A stretch of DNA of 21,049 nucleotides, taken from assembly GCA_041501225.1 (NCBI GenBank), contig JBGQNR010000101.1:1-21049 (forward strand), in the 5' to 3' direction. The position numbers and the translations under genes were made by a program. This stretch comes from JAFNAG01 sp041501225 (lineage in GTDB: Bacteria; Acidobacteriota; UBA6911). Shown piece by piece: positions 1-8,447 of the stretch. The stretch's first letter is position 1. Every line of letters starts with the position of its first letter. The notes beneath the pieces were generated by a model, which was given only the letters and a program-made list of their open reading frames with translations, made no database searches and had not been told where the DNA came from.

Positions 1-86
1 CAGTCAAAATTGACGCAACCTGTGATTGTGCAATAGGTCGCTCCCCCCAACATGTTGTGGTACGCGCCATATTGCACAATCGAAGG
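1..86. repeat. Palindromic intergenic repeat, copy 1
   Basis: This stretch recurs at 5755-5840 with only three base differences (at repeat positions 16, 20 and 74). It holds a perfect 12-bp inverted repeat (24-35 against 70-81, GATTGTGCAATA) around a 34-nt spacer that itself contains the palindrome CAACATGTTG. The structure is that of a non-coding MITE- or REP-like element. The rest of the gap up to 222 shows no gene. Confidence 0.8.
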
Positions 87-190
87 GGCGAGAGAAGGAA
101 TTTTTGTGCGCACGGTTCGGGTAGGCGCACAGACTACAAAGTTTGTTCGTGGGGCAAACGGTTACGAAGGGCTAGCAAATCCTTTTTGGC

Positions 191-225
191 CACGGCAGGA
201 GACTTGAGATAAACTGCCTGCCGTG
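191..225 (+). promoter_or_regulatory. Perfect 9-bp hairpin over the start of the DUF115 gene
   Basis: CACGGCAGG at 191-199 is exactly complementary to CCTGCCGTG at 217-225. The 3' arm contains the proposed GTG start codon (223-225), and the AGGAG-like ribosome-binding sequence begins in the 5' arm at 198. In mRNA the folded hairpin would hide the start codon. A role in translation control is inference. Confidence 0.4.
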
Positions 226-1920
226 CCAGCAAAGACCGCGATTGCCATATCGATCATCAATTCAAACACCAAAGGAGTTCCCACAGCGGTCTGCCGGCGC
301 ACAGATGGGCAGGAATTTTTTCTTCACAGCCGCGACAATCCATTGGAGGAAGCCAAGGACCTGGTCAAGGATGTGCCGCTTCGGGAACGGACCCTGTATG
401 TGGTGCTGGGTTTCGGGCTGGGCTATCACGTCCAGGAATTGCTGCGACAAGTGCCGCAAAGCTCCCATATCCTCGTGCTCGAGCCGGATTCCGCCTGCTT
501 GAGCGGCGGACTGCAGGCACAAAAGAACAACCGGGCCTGGGCCTGGATGTATCACCGCCGCCTGCATTTCCTCGCGCACCATGATCCGAATGTGGCCCCG
601 CTGGCCCTGGTTGACCGTATAGCCACGCTGAGGTTGCTCTCCCTGGAGATGTTCACGCACATCCCCTCAACCTTGACTGCCGAGGAATTCTACCAGGCGC
701 TCCTCTGCGAGATCCCGAAGCAGTTTCCCGTCAGCTTTCAAAACCGTCTTGCCTCGCTCGATACCTTGATGGAAAACCATCTGCGGAATTTCTGGGCCAA
801 CCTTCCGCACAGCTGGAATGCGACTCCGGTTCAATGCCTGCGGAACCAATGGGAAGGCCGCAGGCTGATCATTGCTTCGGCCGGACCTTCGCTGACGGAA
901 GCGCTTCCGGTTTTGCGCGCGGCTAGAGGCTCGGCCTTGCTGCTGGCCACGGGCACCGCCGCCAGGATTCTAGTCGAGCACCAGATTCAGCCGGATCTGG
1001 TGGTGTCGATGGATCCCTTTGAAGCGAATCGGGCGCACTTTCAGGGCTGGGATGGCTCCGATGTGCCGCTGATCTATCATCACCAGATCCATCGCGATAT
1101 TCTGGCCTCATATTCAGGCCCCCGCATTTTCTTCCTCATGCAGGATGATCCCCCGATCCCGATGCGCAACTCCCAGGAAAAATCCGGTTTCCGGCAAGGG
1201 GGGTCCGTAGCCTTTTCAGCCCTTCAGCTCGCCCATTTCCTGGGCGCCGATCCCATCATCTTTGTGGGGCAGGATTTTTCCTTTCGCGGCGGTCATACCC
1301 ATGCCAGCGGCTCCGTCGTCGATTATTGCTTCAAACCCGAGTCCCTGCCCCCTGATTACTTCACGGTCCCGGGCGTCGATGGGAATCCGGTGGTTACCAG
1401 CCGGCTCTATTACTCTTACCTGCTCTACATGCAGGAATATCTCCTGGACTTTGCCAAGCGCAATCCCGGCGTGAAGCACCTCAATACTTCAAAGAGCGGC
1501 GCTCGGATCCAGGGGATGGATTTCGTGGCGCTGGAGCAGGCATTGGAGGTGCCAGTACCGCCCACCCCGTTCCTTCCCCGCAATGTGATCCGGGCTGCGC
1601 TTGCCCAGAACCGGCCGATACGGTTGGAAAAACAGAAGGCAGCTTTAGATCGATGGTCGAGCGCACTCGATCATCTGCTGAAGCAGGCAGGCCAATGCGA
1701 TAATTTTGATCATTTATTTGCCAAGTTCAAATCTACTTCCCTCTATGCTCAGGCGCCGCGCATTTATGACGATCTCTACTACCTGTACGAAGCCAGATAT
1801 CGCAGCCGGCAAGATCCGGCAATCCCGTCATTTCTGAACCGCTTCCATGAGCACCTTCAATTTGTTTCGATGGAATTGCGCAAGATCCGAGAGGCAGCTG
1901 AAACTGACCGCATTCGGTGA
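223..1920 (+). CDS. MptE-like / DUF115 (Maf-type glycosyltransferase) family protein
   Basis: A 565-residue protein of the DUF115 family, which includes 6-hydroxymethylpterin pyrophosphokinase MptE-like proteins and the motility accessory factors (Maf) tied to flagellin glycosylation. The signature domain starts near residue 214 with the glycine/serine loop I-A-S-A-G-P-S-L (about 217-224). An Asp motif S-M-D-P-F follows (Asp264), then G-G-S-V-A-F-S and G-Q-D-F-S-F in the second half of the domain. The N-terminal third resembles the family's extra domain with V-L-G-F-G-L-G-Y. GTG 223 is chosen because an in-frame stop lies at 205 and no ATG lies closer. No signal peptide or membrane segment is seen, so it is probably cytoplasmic. 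It stands alone here: no flagellar, sialic-acid or pseudaminic-acid genes are adjacent, so the substrate is unknown. Confidence 0.8.
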   Translation: MPAKTAIAISIINSNTKGVPTAVCRRTDGQEFFLHSRDNPLEEAKDLVKDVPLRERTLYVVLGFGLGYHVQELLRQVPQSSHILVLEPDSACLSGGLQAQKNNRAWAWMYHRRLHFLAHHDPNVAPLALVDRIATLRLLSLEMFTHIPSTLTAEEFYQALLCEIPKQFPVSFQNRLASLDTLMENHLRNFWANLPHSWNATPVQCLRNQWEGRRLIIASAGPSLTEALPVLRAARGSALLLATGTAARILVEHQIQPDLVVSMDPFEANRAHFQGWDGSDVPLIYHHQIHRDILASYSGPRIFFLMQDDPPIPMRNSQEKSGFRQGGSVAFSALQLAHFLGADPIIFVGQDFSFRGGHTHASGSVVDYCFKPESLPPDYFTVPGVDGNPVVTSRLYYSYLLYMQEYLLDFAKRNPGVKHLNTSKSGARIQGMDFVALEQALEVPVPPTPFLPRNVIRAALAQNRPIRLEKQKAALDRWSSALDHLLKQAGQCDNFDHLFAKFKSTSLYAQAPRIYDDLYYLYEARYRSRQDPAIPSFLNRFHEHLQFVSMELRKIREAAETDRIR

Positions 1921-1948
1921 GGGATCTTTCGGGACAAAAAACCTCAAC

Positions 1949-2296
1949 GCAGTCTCCCATGCACCGGGGGCGCGCCCAGGTGCATGAAAATGTTGTGCTC
2001 TCATCGCGCTTGCCCTGTGTCGCCCTTTCAGGGCTCTTGCCAGCTCGATCCCCGGTTCCCAGGGCTCACGCCCTGGGCTTTGCTGCGCCACCCCTTCGGG
2101 GTCTTCGCAGTCGTGAAATGCTTAGCCCTGAAAGGGCGGGACAGGACAGCCCAGGGCGCAAGCCCTGGGTTGAGGTCCGGAGATCTCAAGCCCTGAAAGC
2201 GCGACACAGAAATAAACGAGTCGATCGGCACCGTAGTTGGTCCTATTTTCGAAGCAGTCTTGCATGCACCGGGGGTGCACCCAAGTGCATGAAAAT
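1949..2296. repeat. Multi-hairpin intergenic repeat cluster
   Basis: Two copies of a palindromic unit (1949-1991 and 2254-2296, around CATGCACCGGGGG and GTGCATGAAAAT) enclose a block of nested hairpins. The outer arms 2021-2035 and 2124-2138 are perfectly complementary over 15 bp. Inside is a hairpin at 2058-2077 (CCCAGGGC, loop TCAC) and a GC stem with a TTCG loop at 2091-2101. A sister hairpin lies just outside at 2150-2169. No convincing protein is encoded. It could be a structured RNA or only a dispersed repeat. Confidence 0.6.
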
Positions 2297-2309
2297 TAAT
2301 GGTCTTTCT

Positions 2310-2500
2310 AAGGCAGCCACGAATGACACAAAGCGCCGCCCGTCCGGGCCAGCAGAGGTTCGTGTTATTCGTGGCTGCCTTTGCAGTTTTGAGACGAGTT
2401 ATTTTCGGAGCAGAGGTCGCGGAGGCCGCAGTGAAAAAGATTGGCTTCATTAAACTTACCTCTGCGGCCTCTGCGTTGATCAGTTGCCTTTCCTTCTGAT
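2310..2500. repeat. Inverted repeats of the GCAGCCACGAATG and CAACGCAGAGG families
   Basis: Two palindromic elements sit back to back. The first pairs 2310-2328 with 2362-2380 (GGCAGCCACGAATGACAC arms). The same arms occur in the other orientation near 11518-11570 and one arm at 20823-20844. The second (about 2410-2476) has arms of the AACGCAGAGG type and is related to the element at 7664-7733. They fill the gap between the DUF115 gene and the convergent peptidase gene. Confidence 0.65.
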
Positions 2501-2505
2501 TGGCG

Positions 2506-5391
2506 CTATTTCTTGGTTGCGAGCCGCTTGACCTCCGCATCGCGATCCAGGAAGCTCTGGCCGTTGGTGATCCAGCTCTCCGCGGGTTCACCTTTCAGAT
2601 AGTGCCCGAACCAGGCGAGAATGCGGTGCTGGTAGTCCGTCTGGTTCTTTTTCTGGCGCAAGCCGTGGTCCTCGCCGTTGTAAACTAGAAACACCACGTT
2701 CTTCTTGGCGCGCCGCGCGATGTTATAGAGCTCGACACTCTGATGCCAGAACACCGTGCCGTCGGCATCGCCTTCCTCGAGCAGCAGCGGCACAGTCATA
2801 TTCTGCACGGTTAAAATCGCGGAGTTCGTGATGTAATCCTGCAGGGCTTCCCAGAGCGGCACTTCCATGCGTTCCTGGCCCGTCTCGATGTGATCGGTCT
2901 CCGCAATGCCCGGCCCCCAGTGATGGTCGCCGTACATGCTGACAAGATCCGTGAGCGGCGCACCCGCCACCGCGGCCGCGAAAATGCCATTAGTGTTGGT
3001 GGCAAGAAACGCCGCATCGAATCCGCCCCATGAGTGGCCGACACAGCCGACACGTTTGGGATCGATCATGCCGGTCTGCAGCACTTTTTTCACTCCCGGC
3101 ACGACGCACTGGACCACGGACACGCCGGGCTGTCTCGGGGTGAAGACAATGTCGGGCTGGAAGACGAAGTAGCCCTGGCTCGTGAATACGCTGGCGTTGT
3201 AGTAGTCGCGATCCGACGGCGCGACGTAACGGTGGACATTTTGGGAGAGCAATTCGTACATGTAGACGATCATCGGGTACTTTTTGCCCGCTTCATAACC
3301 GGCAGGATAGTAAAGCGCGCCCTGCATCGGCTGGCCTTTGTCCAGCTTGTACTCGACGAGTTCACTGTGTCCCCAGGCGAAATTGCTCTGGAATGGATTG
3401 GTCGTGGTGACTTGTTTGGCATCTTTCAAATCTGCGCCGCTGACGAAAATGTCGGGCGAGTCGTCATAATCCTGGGAGATGTAGCCGTAGACTTCGGCCT
3501 TTTCCGCTTTGGCCAGCGAACCCACGCTCTTGTCCAGCCACACGAGACGTTCGACACCTGCCGGCTTCAGCTGCGCGTAGCCCGACTTCTTGGACCAGTC
3601 CCCGTACATGCTCAAGTATACCGGCTTGGCTAAGTCAATCGCCTGATCGGCGCCTCCTCCTCCTCCAAATCCACCGCGCCCGCCGCCGCCCCCGGTCTGG
3701 TCGAGCCGGACCACGCGATAGCGGGTCCGCTCGGCCGCGCCGCTGGTCAGGCGCTGCGCCTTGGAACCGTCGGATGCCAGCTGCCAGATGTCGTATTTGT
3801 CATAAAGGAGGATCGCTGCGTCGTCGCTGGTCCAGCCGGCGACTCCGAAGGCCGGTTTCTGCTTTATCGTCTGATCCGACTCTTTGTCGATGAACGAGGT
3901 CGAAACCGCCTTGGTGATGTTGGTCGTCGCGCGTGTCGCCAGGTTGACCGTCCAGTACTGATCGTCCTGAAGAAAGAGCAGGTACTTCCCGCTGGGACCC
4001 GCCTGCACGTATCGGTCGATGACGTTGTCCCTGAGTTTAGTGCGCACACCCGTGGTGATGTCTTCGAGGTAGAGATCTGAGCCTGGCCGGCCGATGGTCC
4101 GCTCCAGGGCGTATTTCGACCACTCAGCAGCGTAGGCCAGCTTCGTCTTGCGGATGGGCGTCACCTGCTCATTGACCGCGTCTTTGCTCAGCTGCACGAG
4201 TTTGCTGCTATCCAGGTGCCATGCGGCCAGTATGTTGCGGCGCCGATCCGTCGGCGCATCGACCTTCTGTTTGGGCATGACGACCACGTCGGCCCAATGC
4301 CACACTTCGAGGCCCGCAGGCTCGTCCGCAACAGCAGCGCCGGCGCCTCGTCCGCCTCGTCCCGCCGGCACGATTTTGTCATCCCACTTTGCCATCCCCA
4401 GAATCAGGGTGTTGCCGTCGTCCGACCACGAGAGCCGGCGGAACGAAACCGTGCGCATGCCCGCCGAGAACGTGGAGTCTGCTGCGGGATCATAGGTGCG
4501 CAGGAGTTCGGTCTTGCCCAGACCGGACCAGGCCAGCACGGCATAGGTCGACCCATCTTTGCGATCGTCGGTCTTCGCCCGGAGGACAGCAAGATCCGGC
4601 GCATCCTTTCGCCACGCGATGTCGGTGTAGATCGAAGGGGACGAATCGAGCACACGCACGAGGGTGGTTTCGGGATCATATAAATGAACACCGTTGCCCA
4701 TCTTGCCGGGAGCGCTGATGATCATCGCCAACATGTGGCTGCGTTCGGCATCCTGCCATGTAAACTGGGACACGTTACCGAAGGTCATGTCGCGGCCGCT
4801 TGCGAGCTGCCTGACGATGAGTGTGGTGCCGGGCGCTTCTTCGGCGCCGGCAGATCCATCCCCGCCGCCGCGCCCTGCACCTCGGCCGCCGCCTGCCGCA
4901 GGGGCGGTCGGGCCGGACGCACGGTCCGGCGCATACGGCCGGATCGCCAAATAGGCGCCGTCAGGACTGAAGGAGAAGGACTCGATGCCGTCCATGGTTT
5001 TCGTCTCGCCCGAGGAAAGATTCAACAGTCCAAGCTTGTTCTGCACCGGCCTTTGCTCGCTTCTCAGTCTCTCCTGTTCAGTCTCGGATTGAGTGATGCC
5101 GTAGGCCAGCCACTTCGAGTCGGACGAGTAGGCCGGCTGCGTTCCGAATTCCACCACCTTCGTCGTACCGTCTGACAGTTTGGTGACGCGCAATTCGTTG
5201 TTGCGGTTTGAACGGTTGATGGCATAGACGAGCCATTGGCCGTCGGGAGAGAAGCCTCCACGGATGCCTGCTGTTGCCAGCGATTCCCACTGGCCATAAT
5301 CGGCAAAATTCGCCGCCGGCTTCGTCTGCGCGCCGATGGTAATCGCCAGGGCCATAATGCCGAGAAGAACGGTCATCACATTTCGTCGCAT
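2506..5391 (-). CDS. Secreted S9 family (prolyl oligopeptidase-type) peptidase
   Basis: A 961-residue exported serine peptidase of the S9 clan. An N-terminal signal peptide (about residues 1-21, ending near I-G-A-Q) precedes a long beta-propeller-like region with WD40/PD40-type repeats such as F-S-P-D-G-Q-W-L-V-Y. A C-terminal alpha/beta-hydrolase domain carries the full triad: Ser787 in G-H-S-W-G-G, Asp877 in G-D-A-D-G-T-V (aligned with the DPP4 Asp708 region) and His909 in E-D-H-G-L. Three Gly/Arg-rich linkers interrupt the propeller. Predicted role is hydrolysis of peptides or modified peptides outside the cytoplasm; exact specificity cannot be told. The start is supported by an AAGGAAGG-type ribosome-binding site just upstream. 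It is monocistronic and convergent with the DUF115 gene. Confidence 0.9.
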   Translation of the reverse strand: MRRNVMTVLLGIMALAITIGAQTKPAANFADYGQWESLATAGIRGGFSPDGQWLVYAINRSNRNNELRVTKLSDGTTKVVEFGTQPAYSSDSKWLAYGITQSETEQERLRSEQRPVQNKLGLLNLSSGETKTMDGIESFSFSPDGAYLAIRPYAPDRASGPTAPAAGGGRGAGRGGGDGSAGAEEAPGTTLIVRQLASGRDMTFGNVSQFTWQDAERSHMLAMIISAPGKMGNGVHLYDPETTLVRVLDSSPSIYTDIAWRKDAPDLAVLRAKTDDRKDGSTYAVLAWSGLGKTELLRTYDPAADSTFSAGMRTVSFRRLSWSDDGNTLILGMAKWDDKIVPAGRGGRGAGAAVADEPAGLEVWHWADVVVMPKQKVDAPTDRRRNILAAWHLDSSKLVQLSKDAVNEQVTPIRKTKLAYAAEWSKYALERTIGRPGSDLYLEDITTGVRTKLRDNVIDRYVQAGPSGKYLLFLQDDQYWTVNLATRATTNITKAVSTSFIDKESDQTIKQKPAFGVAGWTSDDAAILLYDKYDIWQLASDGSKAQRLTSGAAERTRYRVVRLDQTGGGGGRGGFGGGGGADQAIDLAKPVYLSMYGDWSKKSGYAQLKPAGVERLVWLDKSVGSLAKAEKAEVYGYISQDYDDSPDIFVSGADLKDAKQVTTTNPFQSNFAWGHSELVEYKLDKGQPMQGALYYPAGYEAGKKYPMIVYMYELLSQNVHRYVAPSDRDYYNASVFTSQGYFVFQPDIVFTPRQPGVSVVQCVVPGVKKVLQTGMIDPKRVGCVGHSWGGFDAAFLATNTNGIFAAAVAGAPLTDLVSMYGDHHWGPGIAETDHIETGQERMEVPLWEALQDYITNSAILTVQNMTVPLLLEEGDADGTVFWHQSVELYNIARRAKKNVVFLVYNGEDHGLRQKKNQTDYQHRILAWFGHYLKGEPAESWITNGQSFLDRDAEVKRLATKK

Positions 5392-5437
5392 CGCATACCT
5401 TCCTTAGTGGTCGTCGAGAACCGGAAAAAGGGATTGA

Positions 5438-5522
5438 TGGAGAGGAAGGGGTTCGAACCCACGATAGAACCTGCCCTCATAACTTTCGTGCGTAACCCGT
5501 TGACCCCACGCATGCCTCTTCC
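5438..5522 (-). pseudogene. Degenerate class II tRNA-like sequence (tRNA-Ser type)
   Basis: Read on the minus strand the 3' end has a T-arm-like GTGGG-TTCGAAC-CCC followed by CCTCTCC, the usual acceptor 3' side of tRNA-Ser. The 5' end reads GGAAGAGG, a near match to the expected GGAGAGG. The length of about 85 nt fits a class II tRNA. No acceptable D-arm or anticodon arm can be folded, and the T stem has a mismatch. It is probably a decayed tRNA or an old attachment-site remnant just upstream of the peptidase gene. Confidence 0.35.
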
Positions 5523-5754
5523 ATAAATTGCGCCCGATTTTATTCGAGAGTACCGCACCCTGTATATTGAAATTCTTCAACAATCTCACCGGCGTCGCCA
5601 CTTGCGCGCCTCAGCCGCCTTCGAAGTGCCGCACCCTGCCCTGAATCCGTGGCGTATCTCAAAAAGCGAATGCGTGCGCTCGGCAGACGCAGCCGGGCGC
5701 AGCGGATCCGTTCAACAAAAGCGCGCCGGAGGTTACGCAATTGTGCCTGCTGCG
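5523..5754. other. Gap without recognisable gene
   Basis: No reading frame here has family signatures. Together with the palindromic repeat at 5755-5840 and the stretch to 6185 it forms a non-coding interval of about 660 bases. The part 5930-6070 is GC-rich with short inverted repeats and looks like dispersed repeat sequence, not a coding region. Confidence 0.4.
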
Positions 5755-5840
5755 CAGTCAAAATTGACGTAACTTGTGATTGTGCAATAGGTCGCTCCCC
5801 CCAACATGTTGTGGTACGCGCCATATTACACAATCGAAGG
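5755..5840. repeat. Palindromic intergenic repeat, copy 2
   Basis: The second copy of the element at 1-86, same orientation, 83 of 86 positions identical by eye. One of the 12-bp arms carries a mismatch here (ATTACACAATC in place of ATTGCACAATC), so this copy is slightly decayed. Confidence 0.8.
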
Positions 5841-6185
5841 CGCGGTTACCCTCGATACGTCCGCCCTAAAAGTACGGGCAAAATCGATAAATGCGTCGGA
5901 GACTCGAGTGTCTTCACCTACTGTGCGCCGGAGGCGCAGGAGATAGTAGCCGGGGGCAAGCCGCGCAGCGGCGCCGCCCCCGGTCAGGGGATTATCAAGG
6001 ATAGCACCCTGGAGGGGTGCCGGAAGCTGCCACGGCTTCTCCTCATGGAAAAACAAGCGGCGAACAAGAGCGGACGGAAGAGTTCTGGTTTGGATGAATG
6101 ACCAGTTACCTGAACAGCGCGACTTGTAGTATAAATCTGCATTCACCCTGGCGGGAGCCGGAGAAAGTGAACGCGGAGTCATTTT

Positions 6186-6773
6186 GTGGCCACAGTCCGA
6201 AACATAGGCAAATTCTTTGGCGAATTCATTCTGCACCCAACCAAGACTGGGGCAATTGCTCCAAGTTCGGAATTCCTTGCCCGAACCATGGTGGAATGGA
6301 TCGACTTGCCCAAAGCAAAGACGGTCCTGGAATATGGGCCGGGGACGGGCGTGTTTACGAACCGTATCCTCGAGCGCATGCCCGCTGATTCAAGGTTCGT
6401 GGCCATCGAGCTTAACAGCAAGCTGGCAGAAATATTCCGGCATCGCCACCCCAATCTCACACTAGTCGAGGACTCGGTGACCAACGTCGGTGTTATCTGC
6501 CAAAGGCTCGGACTCGGAAAGGTAGACTGCATTGTCTGCGGCTTGCCCTGGGCATCCTTCCCCGAGTCACTGCAGACCCGGATCCTGGATCAGATGATGA
6601 CGGTCATGAGCCCGCCAGGACAATTCGTGACCTTCGCCTATCTTCAGGGGCTGCTCTTGCCGCCGGGGAGGCGGTTTGCGGCCCTCCTGCCCAAATACTT
6701 CACCCATGTTTCCAAAAGCCGCACTGTCTGGCTCAACCTGCCGCCCGCATTCGTGTACCAGTGCAGAAGGTAG
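6186..6773 (+). CDS. Class I SAM-dependent methyltransferase, PmtA-like (phospholipid N-methyltransferase type)
   Basis: A 195-residue Rossmann-fold methyltransferase. The N-terminus F-I-L-H-P-T-K-T-G-A-I-A-P-S-S is the signature of the COG3963 phospholipid N-methyltransferases, which methylate phosphatidylethanolamine towards phosphatidylcholine at the membrane. SAM-binding motif I is V-L-E-Y-G-P-G-T-G (residues 47-55), an acidic residue follows in V-A-I-E-L-N (motif II), and C-G-L-P-W (near 118-122) fits motif IV. The GTG start is supported by GGAG about 8 nt upstream. It ends 9 bp before the convergent TrmH-type gene. Full methylation to phosphatidylcholine is not proven; related enzymes include rRNA dimethylase-like proteins of unknown substrate. 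Confidence 0.75.
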   Translation: MATVRNIGKFFGEFILHPTKTGAIAPSSEFLARTMVEWIDLPKAKTVLEYGPGTGVFTNRILERMPADSRFVAIELNSKLAEIFRHRHPNLTLVEDSVTNVGVICQRLGLGKVDCIVCGLPWASFPESLQTRILDQMMTVMSPPGQFVTFAYLQGLLLPPGRRFAALLPKYFTHVSKSRTVWLNLPPAFVYQCRR

Positions 6774-6782
6774 CGGAAATTT

Positions 6783-7598
6783 TCAATATCGGCCTCTTGC
6801 TGCCGCCCGCTGGCGGTCGGCCTCGTAGAGAAACACAGCGCTGGCCGATCCAACATTGAGTGAGTCAGTCTGATTGCGCATCGGGATCGCAGCGCGATCG
6901 GTGGCAAGCGAGGTCACCTCTGGAGAAACTCCGGTATCCTCATTTCCCAGCACGATGCATACGTTGCCGGTGAGAGCCACGTCGTAGATCGTCAATGCCC
7001 CATGCGGGTCGGCCGTAACAATACGCGTGTGGAATCGGTGCTGCAGGGCGGCTACGGTTTCTGCCAGACAGGGGACGTGAATGACGGGCATCTTGAAGAC
7101 TGCCCCCATGGAGTTGCGTACCGCCCGCCGCAAATAAGGGCTGCACGAGGTCTCGCCCACAAGGATGGCATCGACACCAAAGGCCGCACAATTGCGCACG
7201 ACCACACCGACATTTTCCGAGATTCTGAGACCGTCGAGCGCGAGCAGAAGGTGCGCAGAAGGAAGCTCGTCAAGAGCTGGCGCCGCAGGAACTCTCGCCA
7301 CAGCCATAATGCCCTGGTGGATGTTGAAGCCGACGATTTCCCGCAATAGATTTTCTTCCGCCAGGAAAGTCTTGAGTTCTTCCCTGCCCTGCAGATGTCC
7401 GGAGGATTGCAGCCGTGCCAGCCAGGTCGGGGTCAGCAGAAGGGAGATCACCTCAAGACCGGAATCGAGGAGCCGGCGCACGACCTTTTCCCCTTCGGCC
7501 ACAAAAATGCCCAACCGTGCATGTTCCAGCGGCCGTTTGAGAGTGCGATAAGGGTGAAGCTCAACAACGTCCAGAGTGGAAATGCGCTGAATCCCCAT
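6783..7598 (-). CDS. TrmH/SpoU family RNA 2'-O-ribose methyltransferase
   Basis: A 271-residue SPOUT-class enzyme that methylates the 2'-OH of a ribose in tRNA or rRNA. The N-terminal part (about 15-90) resembles the substrate-binding domain with F-V-A-E-G-E-K-V-V-R-R-L-L. The C-terminal knot domain shows all three motifs: R-I-S-E-N-V-G-V-V-V-R-N (motif 1), V-L-G-N-E-D-T-G-V-S (motif 2) and I-P-M-R-N-Q-T-D-S-L-N-V-G-S-A-S-A (motif 3). AGGAG lies upstream of the ATG. The target nucleotide cannot be deduced. It is convergent with the PmtA-like gene, so the two are not an operon. Confidence 0.88.
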   Translation of the reverse strand: MGIQRISTLDVVELHPYRTLKRPLEHARLGIFVAEGEKVVRRLLDSGLEVISLLLTPTWLARLQSSGHLQGREELKTFLAEENLLREIVGFNIHQGIMAVARVPAAPALDELPSAHLLLALDGLRISENVGVVVRNCAAFGVDAILVGETSCSPYLRRAVRNSMGAVFKMPVIHVPCLAETVAALQHRFHTRIVTADPHGALTIYDVALTGNVCIVLGNEDTGVSPEVTSLATDRAAIPMRNQTDSLNVGSASAVFLYEADRQRAAARGRY

Positions 7599-7663
7599 GG
7601 GCCCGCTCCTATCAAAGCCTCAGGCTAAGGCAAAAACACAAAATAGCAAAGAAAAGCAAAAGA

Positions 7664-7733
7664 TCAACGCAGAGGTCGCAGAGAAAAGTCATTCGCAAGA
7701 ACTTCTCTGCGCTCTCTGCGCCCTCTGCGTTGA
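7664..7733. repeat. Palindromic CAACGCAGAGG element
   Basis: TCAACGCAGAGG at 7664-7675 is exactly complementary to 7722-7733, and the inner parts (CGCAGAGA against TCTCTGCG) also pair, giving a long imperfect hairpin. A related element lies at about 2410-2476. No gene is seen between 7599 and 7866. Confidence 0.7.
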
Positions 7734-7866
7734 GGCTTTTATGTTGCGGATACGCCGCACCGTGCTCTTTGCACCCATAGCCCAGTTAGACGACCAAAGG
7801 AAGCAGCTCGTTGACAGCCTAGGCACATTGGAGATATCTTTAAACGTACCTCTGGAGGTTACGTTT

Positions 7867-8148
7867 ATGGCAAAGGTGCCCGATATCATTCCGATAACTG
7901 ACCTTCGACACGACGCCGCCGCTGCCCTGAAGCGGGTCAAGCTGTCGAGGCAGCCCGTTGTGATCACGCAACGCGGCAGGGCAGCAGCGGTTCTTCTGAG
8001 TATGGAAGCCTACGCGCGCGGTGAACATGAGCGCCAACTTCTCCGTCTAATCGCTCGCGGCGAACAGGAAATCGCTGCGGGGAGAGGATTCGAACTGGAT
8101 GACGTCCTTGCTGAAGCAGACGCTCTACTTGCTGGTGGCCCGAAGTGA
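7867..8148 (+). CDS. Type II antitoxin, Phd/YefM family
   Basis: A 93-residue antitoxin. The N-terminal half has the Phd/YefM DNA-binding fold signature: I-P-I-T-D-L-R-H-D, then P-V-V-I-T-Q-R-G-R-A-A-A-V-L-L-S-M-E-A-Y. The acidic C-terminus (E-L-D-D-V-L-A-E-A-D-A-L-L) would bind and block the toxin. ATG 7867 is chosen over longer frames because GGAGG lies 8 nt upstream and the family begins at this point. Its stop overlaps the toxin start by four bases (GTGA), a standard sign of translational coupling. Such antitoxins usually repress their own promoter; no clear operator was identified. Confidence 0.87.
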   Translation: MAKVPDIIPITDLRHDAAAALKRVKLSRQPVVITQRGRAAAVLLSMEAYARGEHERQLLRLIARGEQEIAAGRGFELDDVLAEADALLAGGPK

Positions 8149-8447
8149 AGCTCCGATTTACACCCTCCGGACGCATCCAATTTCTCAGGGCGTTGTCCTA
8201 CATCCAAGAGGACAATCCGCAGGCAACCGCCAAATTTCGCAACAGGGCTGAGCAGGCACTTCGACGCCTCACGAAGTATCCGGAGTCCGGTCGACTCATT
8301 CAGGATTTTCCGGAACTGCCTTTTCGCGAGGTATTCGTCGCGCCATATCGTTTTTTTTATCGTCGCGCGGGCAGAACCATCTGGGTGGTTGCAAGCTGGC
8401 ATGGAGCACACCTGGCAATCGAACCCATGCAGGAAAAGGACGTCTAA
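8145..8447 (+). CDS. Type II toxin, RelE/ParE family
   Basis: A 100-residue toxin with the RelE/ParE pattern: an N-terminal strand and helix (K-L-R-F-T-P-S-G-R-I-Q-F-L-R-A-L-S-Y-I), a central P-E-S-G-R-L-I-Q-D segment, then F-R-E-V-F-V-A-P-Y-R-F-F-Y-R-R and a C-terminal strand I-W-V-V-A-S-W-H-G-A. P-E-S-G-R and the Y-R-F-F-Y strand are more like ParE (gyrase-directed) than RelE (ribosome-dependent mRNA cleavage), but the target cannot be settled from sequence. It starts with GTG inside the antitoxin stop and appears intact. Confidence 0.87.
   Translation: MKLRFTPSGRIQFLRALSYIQEDNPQATAKFRNRAEQALRRLTKYPESGRLIQDFPELPFREVFVAPYRFFYRRAGRTIWVVASWHGAHLAIEPMQEKDV

Noticed and set aside
1917..2453. 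178-residue plus-strand frame and overlapping minus-strand frames
   Set aside because: They translate hairpin repeats; the same phrases appear in several frames because of the palindromes.
5826..6236. 136-residue minus-strand frame
   Set aside because: It runs through the palindromic repeat and GC-rich repeat sequence and shows no domain signature or ribosome-binding site.
7597..7866. Long N-terminal extension of the Phd-type antitoxin
   Set aside because: The upstream part translates a palindromic repeat; the family start and a good ribosome-binding site are at 7867.
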